Assembly (NCBI GenBank): GCA_937920555.1
Contig: CAKZTM010000098.1
Span: 1 to 57,375 of the forward strand
DNA from: an uncultured Paracoccaceae bacterium
GTDB taxonomy: Bacteria > Pseudomonadota > Alphaproteobacteria > Rhodobacterales > Rhodobacteraceae
DNA length: 57,375 nt
Direction of reading: 5' to 3'
Part shown: piece after piece, positions 17,869 to 27,052 of the stretch
Layout: the number at the start of each line of letters is the position of its first letter
Position numbering within the stretch: position 1 is the stretch's first letter
The notes under the pieces: model-generated
What the model saw: only the letters and a program-made list of their open reading frames with translations
What the model was told of the DNA's origin: nothing
Database searches by the model: none
Made by a program: the position numbers and the translations under genes

Positions 17869-18231
17869 GGGCAAAGTCCTTTGATGTGGGGAAGATGTAT
17901 CGCAATTTTGGGCGAACTAAACGGCTAAAAGCGACGCGTTGCGGCCTGTTTTGAGATGTTTCAGGAAATCACAGAAATCGAGTAAATGTTTGTTATTGAT
18001 AGGAATACCGACTCTACTGCGCTAGCGGAGTAGCATTGGAGCGCATCCGAGAAAGGCCAGACGCAAATGGCGCGCGCACCCATGAGGGCGACGGCTGATG
18101 TCAGGCCTGCCTTTGAGCCGGTTGTCACCGCTCCGGATGCCGCCCCGAGACGCGCTTGCTTTTTGGTCGCGCTCGCCGGTGAATCGCAGTATAGGACGCC
18201 CATCCGTTCCTAATGTGATGCCGCACCGCTT
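17869..18231. other. Divergent sdaA-rpiA intergenic region
   Basis: No gene is supported in these 363 bases. A minus-strand frame of 80 codons (17961-18203) has no domain and no support. The region must hold promoters for sdaA and rpiA and contains the palindrome at 18014-18033, described separately. Confidence 0.55.
18012..18039. promoter_or_regulatory. Shared 20-bp palindrome, copy B (sdaA/rpiA)
   Basis: CTACTGCGCTAGCGGAGTAG (18014-18033) is an inverted repeat with a single mismatched pair, centred on CTAG, preceded by CT and followed by CATTGG. The same layout, CTACT-N3-YTAR-N-GGAGTRR then TTGG, occurs at 27127 upstream of hisS and 52834 upstream of ccoG. It lies about 145 bp upstream of sdaA and 195 bp upstream of rpiA. 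Likely an operator for an unidentified dimeric regulator. Confidence 0.55.
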
Positions 18232-18981
18232 ATGCCCACAAATCTTGACCCTGCTGATCGCGCCAAGTTTGCCTCTGCCGAGGGGGCCCTGAAATTTGTC
18301 GAGGACGGTATGCGTCTGGGCCTTGGCACAGGCTCCACGGCGGCATGGTTGGTGCGTCTTCTGGCGGAAAAGGTGCAATCGGAGAAGATCGATATCACCT
18401 GTGTGCCGACCTCATCGCGCACCCGCGATCTGGCCGAAAGTCTGGGGCTGAAGGTCACCACTTTGGATGATGTGGGCTGGCTTGATCTGACCATTGACGG
18501 GGCGGATGAGTTTGACCCTGAGCTGAACCTGATCAAGGGCGGCGGCGGGGCGCTGTTGCAAGAAAAGATCGTCGCCACCGCGTCCGACCAAATGCTTGTG
18601 ATCTCAGATGACAGCAAGCAAGTGGACCATTTGGGGGCCTTCGCGCTGCCCGTGGAAGTGGTCAAGTTCGGTTGGGAGACCACCAAAGCGATTATCGAGG
18701 ATGCGTTGTCGGATGCGGCTGTGGCCGGCGACACGGTCACGTTGCGGCTGTCACGCGATGCGCCTTACATTACCGATGAGGGCCATTATATACTCGATCT
18801 GCATCTGCGCAAAATCGAGGCACCCATGGGCCTGTCGATCGTCCTCAATCAAATCCCCGGTGTGGTGGAAAATGGTCTATTCGTCGACATTGCCGATGCG
18901 GTTTGTATTGGCTATGCATCCGGCGAGCACAGAATTATGAAACCCGCCCGCGAGGCGGACGACGTCCTCTCAACCCCGTAA
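18232..18981 (+). CDS. rpiA: Ribose-5-phosphate isomerase A
   Basis: 249 residues. It interconverts ribose-5-phosphate and ribulose-5-phosphate in the pentose phosphate pathway. Signature blocks are GLGTGSTAAWLVRLL near residue 30, IDGADEFDPELNLIKGGGGALLQEK near residue 87, and GNE-type C-terminal strands reading ITDEGHYILDL. It is followed after 15 bp by the glutathione reductase gene, a sensible pairing because the pathway supplies the NADPH used by that enzyme. Confidence 0.96.
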   Translation: MPTNLDPADRAKFASAEGALKFVEDGMRLGLGTGSTAAWLVRLLAEKVQSEKIDITCVPTSSRTRDLAESLGLKVTTLDDVGWLDLTIDGADEFDPELNLIKGGGGALLQEKIVATASDQMLVISDDSKQVDHLGAFALPVEVVKFGWETTKAIIEDALSDAAVAGDTVTLRLSRDAPYITDEGHYILDLHLRKIEAPMGLSIVLNQIPGVVENGLFVDIADAVCIGYASGEHRIMKPAREADDVLSTP

Positions 18982-18996
18982 ACTTGGAACATTGCT

Positions 18997-20361
18997 ATGG
19001 ATTTTGACTACGATCTTTTTGTCATCGGCGGCGGGTCTGGTGGCGTTCGGGCGGCGCGGGTCTCTTCTCAGGCTGGTGCGAAGGTCGGTTTGGCCGAAGA
19101 ATACCGTATGGGTGGCACCTGTGTGATCCGCGGCTGCGTGCCCAAAAAGCTGATGGTCTATGCCTCGCAATTCTCCGAGCTTTTGGAGGATGCCAAAGGG
19201 TATGGCTGGTCCGTGGGTGAGACGTCATTTGACTGGACCAAGTTCATGTCGGTCAAAAACCCCGAGATTGACCGTTTGGAGGGGATTTACCGCAAAAACC
19301 TGGGCGGGGCGGGGGTTGAGATATTCGATCATCGCGCCACGGTCACCGGTGCTCATGAAGTGACATTGGCTGACGGCACCACATACACAACCAAGCATAT
19401 TTTGGTGGCAACCGGCGGCTGGCCGTTTGTGCCCGATGTGCCGGGGGCTCAACACGCGATCACCTCCAACGAGATTTTGAGCCTTGCCGCTCAGCCGATG
19501 CGCGTTTTGGTCGTTGGCGGCGGTTATATCGCGTCGGAATTTGCCTGTATTTTGAACGGTATGGGCAGCAAGGTCACGCAATTTTACAGAGGCGTGCAAA
19601 TCCTGCGCGGCTTTGATGGTGACGTGCAAAACCATGTGGCCGAGGAAATGCGCAAAAAGGGTGTGGATTTGCGGGTCTCCACCGATGTGGCCAAGATCGA
19701 AAAGACCCCTGTGGGTCTGGTGGTCACGGACACGACCGGTGGCACGCTTGTGGTCGATCAGGTTCTTTATGCCACGGGCCGCACGCCAAATTCAGCAAAT
19801 TTGGGGCTCGAAGCGCTGGGCGTGGCCATGCGCGACAATGGTGCTATCGAGGTGGACAAATGGTCGCAAACCAACATTCCGTCGATTTTTGCGGTTGGCG
19901 ATGTGACCGACCGCGTGGCGCTTACGCCGGTGGCGATCCGCGAGGGTCAGGCCTTTGCGGAGACCATTTTTAAGTCCAACCGAATGGCCGCAGATCACAC
20001 GGTAATCCCCACGGCGGTGTTCACTCAGCCCGAAATCGGAACCGTGGGCATGAGCCAAGAGGAGGCTGAGGCAAGCGGTCATGATGTAGAGATTTACCGC
20101 ACCACTTTCAGGGGCATGTACCACATTATCGCCGAGCGCGATGAGAAGATGTTGATGAAGTTGATTGTGGACAAGACCTCGCGCGTCGTTTTGGGTGTGC
20201 ATATCGTTGGTCACAGCGCCGGCGAGATGATCCAGATGGTCGGTATCGCCGTGAAGATGGGCGCGACCAAAGAACAATTTGATGCAACTGTTGCCGTTCA
20301 TCCGACGGCAGCGGAAGAGTTGGTGACAATGAAGGAACCGGTCAAAGAAGCCGGAGCCTGA
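18997..20361 (+). CDS. gor: Glutathione-disulfide reductase
   Basis: 454 residues. An NADPH-dependent flavoprotein that keeps glutathione reduced. FAD-binding GGGSGGVRAARVSS lies at the N-terminus, the redox disulfide is Cys42/Cys47 in GTCVIRGCVPKK, the NADPH fold is VVGGGYIASEFACIL near residue 172, the second FAD motif is IFAVGDVTDRVALTPVA, and the C-terminal active-site HPTAAEE supplies the catalytic His-Glu pair. It sits 15 bp after rpiA, probably co-transcribed. Confidence 0.96.
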   Translation: MDFDYDLFVIGGGSGGVRAARVSSQAGAKVGLAEEYRMGGTCVIRGCVPKKLMVYASQFSELLEDAKGYGWSVGETSFDWTKFMSVKNPEIDRLEGIYRKNLGGAGVEIFDHRATVTGAHEVTLADGTTYTTKHILVATGGWPFVPDVPGAQHAITSNEILSLAAQPMRVLVVGGGYIASEFACILNGMGSKVTQFYRGVQILRGFDGDVQNHVAEEMRKKGVDLRVSTDVAKIEKTPVGLVVTDTTGGTLVVDQVLYATGRTPNSANLGLEALGVAMRDNGAIEVDKWSQTNIPSIFAVGDVTDRVALTPVAIREGQAFAETIFKSNRMAADHTVIPTAVFTQPEIGTVGMSQEEAEASGHDVEIYRTTFRGMYHIIAERDEKMLMKLIVDKTSRVVLGVHIVGHSAGEMIQMVGIAVKMGATKEQFDATVAVHPTAAEELVTMKEPVKEAGA

Positions 20362-20442
20362 ACCCTTGAAAATTGCTCAAGGCAAGCCACTTGAGTATAA
20401 GAGCTGAAATCGGGAATTCTGACAGAAGGAAGAGATAGGCGG

Positions 20443-21621
20443 ATGCCATATAGCAACAACACAGGCGGTCCTTGGGGCGGCGGTGGTAAAAAAGGCGGCA
20501 ACGGCGGCGATGATGGTCGTGGTCCTTGGGGCGGCAATGACGAGGGTGCCAACAAAGGCCCCCAGCGTCCCGGTGGCGGCCAAGTTCCTGACCTTGATGA
20601 TATTGTGCGCAAAGGCCAAGAGCAGCTCAAGGTTCTTATGGGCGGGCGCGGCGGCAATGGCGGCAATCGCGGCGGCGGTGGCGGCATGGGCGATGGGTTC
20701 TCCAAGGGATCTATCGGTCTGATCGCGTTGGCGGCTTTGGGTCTTTGGGCCTTTGCCTCGTTTTATTCCGTCAAGCCCGAGCAAAAGTCTGTGGAGTTTT
20801 TCTTTGGGGAAGCGTCGGGTGTTGGCGAGCCGGGTTTGAACTTTGCCGCTTGGCCTATTGTGACCCGCGAAATTCTCGAAGTGACCCGTGAGAACACGGC
20901 GCAAATCGGTGTTGGTCGTGGTTCACGCTCGGACGAGGGTTTGATGCTGACCGGTGACGAGAATATTGTGGATATCGACTTCGAGGTTGTTTGGAACATC
21001 CGCGACCCCGAGCAATATCTGTTCAACTTGGCTGATCCGCCCGAAACCATCGAGGCGGTATCTGAATCTGCCATGCGCGAAGTTATTGGCCGCTCTGAGC
21101 TTGCCCCGATCCTCAACCGGGACCGTGGTGTGATCGGCGAGGAGGTTCGCAATCTCATTCAGGCCACGCTCGACAGTTATGACAGTGGTGTGCAGATCAT
21201 TCGTCTCAACCTGAACCGCGCTGACCCTCCGCAAGAGGTGATCGATGCATTCCGAGATGTGCAAGCGGCCGAGCAGGAGCGTGACACGTTAGAGAAGCGT
21301 GCGGATGCTTATGCCAACCAAGCGCTTGCGAGTGCGCGTGGTGAATCTGCGCAGTTGCTTCAGGAAGCCGAAGGTTACCGGGCGCAGGTGGTCAACGAGG
21401 CCTCTGGTGAGGCCAGCCGTTTTGTGGCTGTTTATGAAGAATATGCCAAGGCGCCGGAAGTCACCCGCAAACGTCTTTATCTTGAGACGATCGAGCGGAT
21501 TTACGGCGAAGTGGACAAGATTATCATTGATGAGAGTACCGGCGGTCAGGGTGTTGTGCCCTATCTTCCGCTCAATGAGTTGGGCCGTAGAACGCCTGCT
21601 GTAACCGGAGGGACAAACTGA
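20443..21621 (+). CDS. hflK: FtsH modulator HflK
   Basis: 392 residues. A Gly-rich cytoplasmic tail (about 1-80, with repeated GGxGG and GPWGG blocks) is followed by one membrane helix (about 88-106) and a band-7/SPFH domain (VKPEQKSVEFFFGE to RADPPQEVIDAFRDV), then a coiled coil (VQAAEQERDTLEKRADAYANQ). With HflC it forms a large cage around the FtsH protease in the inner membrane. Its stop overlaps the hflC ATG by one base (TGATG). Confidence 0.95.
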   Translation: MPYSNNTGGPWGGGGKKGGNGGDDGRGPWGGNDEGANKGPQRPGGGQVPDLDDIVRKGQEQLKVLMGGRGGNGGNRGGGGGMGDGFSKGSIGLIALAALGLWAFASFYSVKPEQKSVEFFFGEASGVGEPGLNFAAWPIVTREILEVTRENTAQIGVGRGSRSDEGLMLTGDENIVDIDFEVVWNIRDPEQYLFNLADPPETIEAVSESAMREVIGRSELAPILNRDRGVIGEEVRNLIQATLDSYDSGVQIIRLNLNRADPPQEVIDAFRDVQAAEQERDTLEKRADAYANQALASARGESAQLLQEAEGYRAQVVNEASGEASRFVAVYEEYAKAPEVTRKRLYLETIERIYGEVDKIIIDESTGGQGVVPYLPLNELGRRTPAVTGGTN

Positions 21622-22508
21622 TGGGTCGTTCAACAATTCTGATCGGTGCTGCGGTTGTCGTGCTGGTCTTGTTACTGTCATCGCTGTTCATCGTCGAAGA
21701 GCGTGAAAAGGCGCTGGTTCTTCAGTTTGGTCAGGTGATCGATGTGAAGGAAGATCCGGGGCTGGCGTTTAAAGTGCCGTTTATCCAAAACGTGGTCAAA
21801 TATGATGACCGTATCCAGTCGCTCGACACTCAGCCTTTGGAGGTCACGCCATTGGATGACCGTCGTTTGGTTGTGGACGCGTTCGCACGTTGGCGGATTG
21901 CCAATGTGGAGCAGTTCCGACGGGCGGTTGGTGCGGGTGGTATCGAATCGGCCGAAAGCCGTATCGGTGGTATCTTGAACGACTCGCTTCGGGCCGTTCT
22001 GGGTTCGGTATCGTCCAACAGCGTTTTGTCTGCGGACCGTGTTGGTTTGATGAACCGGATCAGGGATTCCGCAAAAGCCTCGGCGGAGAACCTGGGTCTT
22101 GAGATCATCGATGTTCGGATCAAGCGGGCTGATTTGCCTGCGCAGAACTTGAACGCCACCTTTGCACGGATGCAAGCGGAGCGGGAGCGTGAAGCCGCAG
22201 ACGAGCGGGCGCGTGGTGCGGAGGCGGCCCAAAAGGTCCGCGCTGCGGCAGATCGTACTGTGGTCGAGCTTGTCTCCGAGGCGCAGCGTGACAGCGAGAT
22301 TGTTCGCGGTGAAGCGGATGCGCAGCGTAACGCCATTTTTGCGGAGGCCTTCGGGCGCGATGCGGAATTCTTCGAGTTCTATCGTTCATTGGCGGCATAC
22401 GAGGCGGCGCTGAAGGGTGAAAACTCGACCATGGTGATGTCGCCTGACAGCGAGTTCTTCAACTATCTGCGGTCTGACCAAGGCGCGGCGGCTAAAGCGA
22501 AAGAATGA
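21621..22508 (+). CDS. hflC: FtsH modulator HflC
   Basis: 295 residues. An N-terminal membrane helix (about 5-22) precedes a band-7/SPFH domain (VEEREKALVLQFGQVIDVKEDPG) and a long charged coiled coil (FARMQAEREREAADERARGAE). It is the partner of HflK in the FtsH cage. The start overlaps the hflK stop, and a DUF2065 gene follows with a four-base overlap, the conserved proteobacterial order. Confidence 0.95.
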   Translation: MGRSTILIGAAVVVLVLLLSSLFIVEEREKALVLQFGQVIDVKEDPGLAFKVPFIQNVVKYDDRIQSLDTQPLEVTPLDDRRLVVDAFARWRIANVEQFRRAVGAGGIESAESRIGGILNDSLRAVLGSVSSNSVLSADRVGLMNRIRDSAKASAENLGLEIIDVRIKRADLPAQNLNATFARMQAEREREAADERARGAEAAQKVRAAADRTVVELVSEAQRDSEIVRGEADAQRNAIFAEAFGRDAEFFEFYRSLAAYEAALKGENSTMVMSPDSEFFNYLRSDQGAAAKAKE

Positions 22509-22690
22509 CGACGCTGCTGCTTGGAATTGGAATGGTCTTTGTGATCGAGGGGCTGGTGCTTGCACTGGCCCCTTCCTTTTATGATCAAGTCATTGAGATG
22601 TTGGCGAAAACTCCTATGGAGCAACGCCGGGTGGCGGGCTTGGTGGCCGCGGCCATTGGGGTTTTGATCGTCTGGCTGGTGACAGCCTAG
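22505..22690 (+). CDS. DUF2065 small membrane protein
   Basis: 61 residues with two membrane helices (about 2-20 and 38-58) separated by a short basic loop (MLAKTPMEQRRVAG). It matches DUF2065, a family of unknown function often found after hflKC. The ATGA overlap with hflC fixes the start. Its TAG stop forms the first three bases of a palindromic intergenic repeat. Confidence 0.88.
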   Translation: MTTLLLGIGMVFVIEGLVLALAPSFYDQVIEMLAKTPMEQRRVAGLVAAAIGVLIVWLVTA

Positions 22691-22721
22691 AGCGTTCCGC
22701 TTGAAGCCCGGAACCACCTAA
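22688..22721. repeat. Palindromic intergenic repeat, copy 1
   Basis: A 34-bp block starting TAGAGCGTTCCGCTT and ending CGGAACCACCTAA, with the dyad GTTCCGCTT/AAGCCCGGAAC. It matches the block at 25088-25121 at 29 of 34 positions by eye. In both copies the first three bases are the TAG stop of the upstream gene. It resembles small mobile palindromes known from intergenic regions of alphaproteobacteria. Confidence 0.75.
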
Positions 22722-22825
22722 AGCTTTCTGAAATCTTAGATTTCAACGCGTTAAGCGTGTTTTGGCGGCATCCCGCAACGGGCGGGATAACAGCCGCAGC
22801 GCCGAGCGGGCTTTTTTGCCGCGAT

Positions 22826-23056
22826 TTAGCCTGAGCAGCCGGGCGCGCTTTGGATTGCCACGCTATCGGCCGCCGAGCGGATCAGTTGCGCGGTTTCTTC
22901 CATCTCACGCGCGCATGTATCAAGAAACGGCAGTATTTCATGTCCATTGGCTGCCGGGATACCGGCCATTGACTTGCGGGTTTCCAGTGCCGATACACGG
23001 GCGGCGTTTAGTTGAGCCCGCAGCAATGCAAGTCGTTTTGGGGAAATGACGGTCAT
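22826..23056 (-). CDS. Small hypothetical protein
   Basis: 76 residues, no family recognised. The N-terminal half is helical and basic (SPKRLALLRAQLNAARVSALETRK); the C-terminal half is acidic (LDTCAREMEETAQLIRSAADS) and ends with PGCSG. It looks like a small all-helical cytoplasmic protein. The start is well supported by GAGGAGAG seven bases upstream. It is divergent from tlyA and lies alone on its strand, downstream of the hflKC operon. Confidence 0.65.
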   Translation of the reverse strand: MTVISPKRLALLRAQLNAARVSALETRKSMAGIPAANGHEILPFLDTCAREMEETAQLIRSAADSVAIQSAPGCSG

Positions 23057-23162
23057 TCTATGCTCTCCTCAGATGCCACTATATAGTGCGATTAACTTAA
23101 GACGTATGCGCAGATATTGTGTTTGCAATGGCCGAAAGATGAACTTTTTGTGACGGTATGTG

Positions 23163-23894
23163 ATGCGTTTGGATAAGGCTTTGCTCAAGCGCGGTCTGGT
23201 GGCCAGCCGCAGTCGTGCCCAAGAGCTTATTCGTGCCGGTGCGGTGGAGGTTGACGGTGTGGTCAGCCACAAAGCTGCGATGATTGTGGCCGATGGCGCG
23301 CGGCTTGGTGTGGTCGGTGAGGTGAACCCCTACGTGTCGCGGGCGGCGCTGAAGCTGGTGCATGGGCTTGGGTTTTTCGGCTTTGATCCAGCGGGCAAAA
23401 CCGGGCTTGATGTGGGGGCGTCCACGGGTGGTTTCACGCAAGTCATGTTGGAGCGCGGGGCAAAACGCATGGTGGCGCTTGATGTCGGGCATGACCAGTT
23501 GCATCCATCGCTTTGCTCTGATCCACGGGTGGTGAATATGGAAGGGGTCAACGCCAAGAATTTGGCCCCGGACGCTTTGCCCGGTCTGGATTTTGTGGTT
23601 TGTGATGTGTCGTTTATTTCGCTCACAAAGGCGCTTGTTGTGCCGCTATCCTTGGCAAAGCCCGGCGCGTTTCTGGTGGCGTTGATCAAGCCGCAATTCG
23701 AAGTGGGGCCGGGCAAAGTGGGCAAGGGTGGTATTGTGAAGGATGAGGCCGCACGGGCGCAGGCGCGCGCGGATATTCGCGTCTTCATTGAGGATCAAGG
23801 ATGGGATGTGGACGGTGAGACGGTCAGCCCGATCACCGGGTCGGACGGCAATGTGGAATATCTGATCGGGGCGCGAAAAAGGGGTGTGGTGTGA
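23163..23894 (+). CDS. tlyA: TlyA-family rRNA 2'-O-methyltransferase
   Basis: About 243 residues (GTG at 23160 or ATG at 23163). An N-terminal S4 RNA-binding domain (MRLDKALLKRGLVASRSRAQELIRAG) is joined to a FtsJ-type methyltransferase domain with the SAM motif GLDVGASTGGFTQVML near residue 80, and KPQFEVG as a catalytic Lys region. TlyA methylates ribose in rRNA and is sometimes called a haemolysin. The next gene starts inside its stop (GTGA overlap). Confidence 0.92.
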   Translation: MRLDKALLKRGLVASRSRAQELIRAGAVEVDGVVSHKAAMIVADGARLGVVGEVNPYVSRAALKLVHGLGFFGFDPAGKTGLDVGASTGGFTQVMLERGAKRMVALDVGHDQLHPSLCSDPRVVNMEGVNAKNLAPDALPGLDFVVCDVSFISLTKALVVPLSLAKPGAFLVALIKPQFEVGPGKVGKGGIVKDEAARAQARADIRVFIEDQGWDVDGETVSPITGSDGNVEYLIGARKRGVV

Positions 23895-25090
23895 GCGAGA
23901 TTTCTGATGTGAGCGGGACGGTTGAGGTGACCTCGCTTGGGGCCAAGGGCGACGGGCTGTCGGAGGCGGGTGCGATTGCCTACACCTTGCCCGGTGACAT
24001 TGTTGAAAATGGTCGGATCGCCACGCCCTCGCCGCACCGGGTCACGCCGGAGTGTCGGCATTTCGGGACATGTGGCGGGTGTCTGTTGCAGCATGCCAGT
24101 GACGATTTTATGGCCGCGTGGAAAACCGGGATTGTGACGCAAGCGCTGCGGTCGCGCGGTTTGCCAGAAACGATCGCGCGGATCCACAGCTCGCCTGCGC
24201 GTGCCCGCAGACGGGCGGTTTTTTCCGGGCGTCGCACCAAAAAGACCGTGCAATTGGGATTTTTCGCCCGTGGATCAGATGTTTTGGTGCCGATTTCCGA
24301 ATGTCCGCTGATTGTGCCTGAAATTGAGCAGGCGTTTGAGGCGCTCAAAGCGGTGGTGCGGCTTGCGGCCACTCGAAATTCGGTGGTGAAGCTGGCGGTT
24401 GCGACCAGTGATGCGGGTCTTGATGTGGCGGTCACGGGTGCTGTGGTTTTGGAGCGGAGCGGGTTGGAGGCATTGGCCGAGATCGGGTCCGGTTTTGCCC
24501 GGGTGTCGTGGAACGGCGAGGTGGTTTTGATGCGCGCCCCGCCCAGCCGCCGCTTCGGTCTTGCGGCTGTGACACCGCCTGCGGGTGCTTTTTTGCAGGC
24601 CACACAGGATGGTGAGGCGGCGTTGGTGGATGCGGTTTTGCGCAATGTGGGCGCGGTGGACAAGGTTATGGACCTGTTTGCGGGATGCGGGACATTTGCG
24701 CTGCCTTTGGCGGCATCTGCGCATGTGCATGCGGTTGAGTTCGAGCCTGACATGGTGGCGGCACTGGATGCGGGTTGGCGGCAAGCGCCGGGGCTCAAGC
24801 GGGTGTCGGTGGAGGCGCGGGATCTGTTCCGCAGGCCCATGCTAGCCCCGGAGTTGAAAGGATATGATGCGGTTGTTCTGGACCCGCCACGCGCGGGGGC
24901 GGCGGCGCAAGTGGCCGAGCTTGCGCAATCGGATGTGTCGCGGGTGGTTCATGTTTCGTGCAATCCGGTCACGTTCGCGCGTGACGCGGGCAGTTTGGTG
25001 GATGCGGGGTTTGAGCTTTACGAGGTGGAGGTGGTGGACCAGTTCAAGTGGTCACCTCATGTGGAATTGGTGGGCAGTTTCACACGTTAG
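23891..25090 (+). CDS. Class I SAM-dependent RNA methyltransferase (TrmA/RlmC/RlmD family)
   Basis: 399 residues, starting at a GTG that overlaps the tlyA stop. An N-terminal TRAM-like domain (VEVTSLGAKGDGLSEAGAIAY) is followed by a Cys cluster (CRHFGTCGGC) typical of the iron-sulfur RlmD/RumA branch, a SAM motif VMDLFAGCGTFALPLA, and VVLDPPRAGA with catalytic Cys in VSCNPVTFARD. It should make 5-methyluridine in rRNA or tRNA; the exact position cannot be assigned. Its TAG stop is the first part of the second palindromic repeat. Confidence 0.92.
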   Translation: MSEISDVSGTVEVTSLGAKGDGLSEAGAIAYTLPGDIVENGRIATPSPHRVTPECRHFGTCGGCLLQHASDDFMAAWKTGIVTQALRSRGLPETIARIHSSPARARRRAVFSGRRTKKTVQLGFFARGSDVLVPISECPLIVPEIEQAFEALKAVVRLAATRNSVVKLAVATSDAGLDVAVTGAVVLERSGLEALAEIGSGFARVSWNGEVVLMRAPPSRRFGLAAVTPPAGAFLQATQDGEAALVDAVLRNVGAVDKVMDLFAGCGTFALPLAASAHVHAVEFEPDMVAALDAGWRQAPGLKRVSVEARDLFRRPMLAPELKGYDAVVLDPPRAGAAAQVAELAQSDVSRVVHVSCNPVTFARDAGSLVDAGFELYEVEVVDQFKWSPHVELVGSFTR

Positions 25091-25121
25091 AGTGTTCCGC
25101 TTTAAGCGCGGAATAACCTAA
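25088..25121. repeat. Palindromic intergenic repeat, copy 2
   Basis: TAGAGTGTTCCGCTT to CGGAATAACCTAA, with the dyad TTCCGCTTTAAGCGCGGAA. Homologous to 22688-22721 and likewise starting on a TAG stop codon. A further AAAACGCTTTAGG downstream (ending near 25179) may be the distal arm of a longer element, since GCGTTAAGCG occurs at a similar place after copy 1. Confidence 0.75.
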
Positions 25122-25184
25122 CATTTCGATGCGTTAGATGGTGCATTATGTCTCAGGTTAAAAGCAAAACGCTTTAGGTGCGGC

Positions 25185-26006
25185 TCAAGAGAACCAGCGG
25201 CCGTCATCCATGACTTGCGAGACCATGAAGGCGGCCCCGTTTGGATCGGTGATACAGGCCGCCGCACCGCGCTTGTTTTTCACCCATAACAGCGCGTCGC
25301 GATCCTGGGGCGACAGGTTTGCCACAAATGCGTCCATATCCGCGCAGGCGAAGCTGACGGTCCATTGCGGCGTATCAAGCGGTTTGGCCGCAGATGTGTT
25401 TTCCTGAATGGCGGTCGTGGGTGAGCCTGCCAGATTATCGACCCTGCGTCTGCCGGTCGCATCTGGGGGCGCAAACTTCCAGCCAAACAGGCCGCCGTAG
25501 AAGATCTCGGCGGCGTCCGGGTCGGGGCTGTAAAGCTCGTTCCAGAAATGGCTACCTGCGACCATTTTGGTTGATCTGGGTTGCAGGTAGGAGCCGGTGA
25601 AAAACGTGAACCGCGCGCCAAAGGGGTCTTCGATCATGGCGATGGCGGCACCTTTGCCGAAACTTGCCGGTCCCAGCAGCAATTTGCCGCCCAATTTTTG
25701 CGCCAGCTCACAGGATGCAATAATGTCATCCACGCCAATATAGGACATCCAGAAACTGGACATGCCCTGATCGCGGTACACTTGTGGCATCTCATAGATG
25801 CCTGCTGTCACCTCATTGGCGCCGCTGGCATAAAAATAGGTGGAGCCGTCGGGGAATTCTTCGGGTTTCAGATCCCAGTCAAACAGGTTCCTGTAATATG
25901 CGAGTGTTTCCTCGACATCAAACGTGGCCAAGTCACACCACAGAAATTCTCCTTGAGCCATATTGGGGGCTGCTCCGTATGCATGGGTATGAACCATCTG
26001 GGCCAT
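25185..26006 (-). CDS. Two-domain VOC family protein
   Basis: Up to 273 residues, with two glyoxalase-fold halves: GEFLWCDLATFDVEETLAYYRNLF (about 18-130) and AGSHFWNELYSPDPDAAEIFYGG (about 148-270), the second ending CITDPNGAAFMVSQ. Such proteins are often called glyoxalase or hydroxylase-like; no activity can be assigned. An ATG at 25961 gives a 258-residue protein beginning right at the domain with GGAG 11 bases upstream and may be the true start. Divergent from the beta-propeller gene. Confidence 0.82.
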   Translation of the reverse strand: MAQMVHTHAYGAAPNMAQGEFLWCDLATFDVEETLAYYRNLFDWDLKPEEFPDGSTYFYASGANEVTAGIYEMPQVYRDQGMSSFWMSYIGVDDIIASCELAQKLGGKLLLGPASFGKGAAIAMIEDPFGARFTFFTGSYLQPRSTKMVAGSHFWNELYSPDPDAAEIFYGGLFGWKFAPPDATGRRRVDNLAGSPTTAIQENTSAAKPLDTPQWTVSFACADMDAFVANLSPQDRDALLWVKNKRGAAACITDPNGAAFMVSQVMDDGRWFS

Positions 26007-26185
26007 TGATCCCGCATCGGGATTACGTCCTATCGCGCATGGGTGTCAAGTCGTGGCTGGTGACGTTGGCCAAGCTTGGTTACTAAAAATCACGCCTTTT
26101 TTGTGGGTATATTTTGACGGGCGAACAAAGCGGTGCAATAGTTAAGCGGCGCGGGTGCTGTGGGTCAAATGAGGAGGCGGAGCCG

Positions 26186-27052
26186 ATGAGAACAGGTCTG
26201 GTTTGCCTCTTGAGTGTTGTTTTGGCCACGAGCGTTTTAGCACAGGATGCGCCGTTTGCGGCCTTTGATCTGGCCAGCGCGCCGGTGCTCAACGACCCTC
26301 ATGACCTAGAGATCGGACCGGACGGGCGGCTTTATGTGGCCGACAAGTTTGGCGACCGCATTGCGGTGATGGATGCGGACACGCTGGAATTGCTGTGGAC
26401 CTTTGGGGATGGTGGCTTGCCCGGCGCCCATGACATTTCCTTTGGGCCGGACGGGTTGGCCTATGTGGCGGTGACCGGTCTGAGCCGGATTGATGTCTTC
26501 GAGATTGAGGGCGAAACCGCCACGCGGGTTGCAACCTTGGGGCCGGTGTCGCGCACGGAAGGGGTGTTGGCCCATTCCAACGGACGGGTTTATGCCATGG
26601 CCAGCGGCTCGGGTGATTTGATCGCTTTTGAGAAGAACGCGGCGGTGGCCGGTGTGGGCGGATTGTTTGGCGCTCATGATGTGGCCCAAGCCCCCGACGG
26701 GTCCATTTGGGTTGCGGATTTTCAAGCCCGCCGCTTGGTGAATTTCGACGCGGATTTGCAGCTTTTGCGGGTGCTCGATCACCCAAAGTTCGGTTTTGTC
26801 GGGCCGCGCTATCTGGATGTGGATGATTTCGGGAATTTGGTCATCGCCGATCAAGACGCGCACCGGGTTTTGTTGATTGATCCAAATGGGCCGGATGGTG
26901 GCACGCTTTTGGGCGTTTTGGGGGATGGCATGCCGGGCACGGGCGCGGGAAAGTTTGATGATCCCGAAGGGGCTGAGGTGTTTGGCGGGCGCTACTATTT
27001 TGCAGATAGCGACAACAATCGCATCGTGCGCTATTCGGTCGTCTTGAACTGA
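26186..27052 (+). CDS. Exported NHL-repeat beta-propeller protein
   Basis: 288 residues from the ATG at 26186, supported by GAGGAGGCGGAG. A signal peptide (about 1-20, ending LAQDAP) is followed by repeated blade motifs: HDLEIGPDGRLYVADKFGDRI, HDISFGPDGLAYVAV, HDVAQAPDGSIWVADFQ, RYLDVDDFGNLVIADQD and a last FDDPEGAEV block leading to YYFADSDNNRI. NHL propellers bind ligands or act as lyases; the role here is unknown. It stands alone between a divergent VOC gene and hisS. Confidence 0.82.
   Translation: MRTGLVCLLSVVLATSVLAQDAPFAAFDLASAPVLNDPHDLEIGPDGRLYVADKFGDRIAVMDADTLELLWTFGDGGLPGAHDISFGPDGLAYVAVTGLSRIDVFEIEGETATRVATLGPVSRTEGVLAHSNGRVYAMASGSGDLIAFEKNAAVAGVGGLFGAHDVAQAPDGSIWVADFQARRLVNFDADLQLLRVLDHPKFGFVGPRYLDVDDFGNLVIADQDAHRVLLIDPNGPDGGTLLGVLGDGMPGTGAGKFDDPEGAEVFGGRYYFADSDNNRIVRYSVVLN

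Noticed and set aside
17961..18203. 80-codon minus-strand frame between sdaA and rpiA
   Set aside because: No domain, no clear ribosome site, and it covers the divergent promoter region and the shared palindrome.
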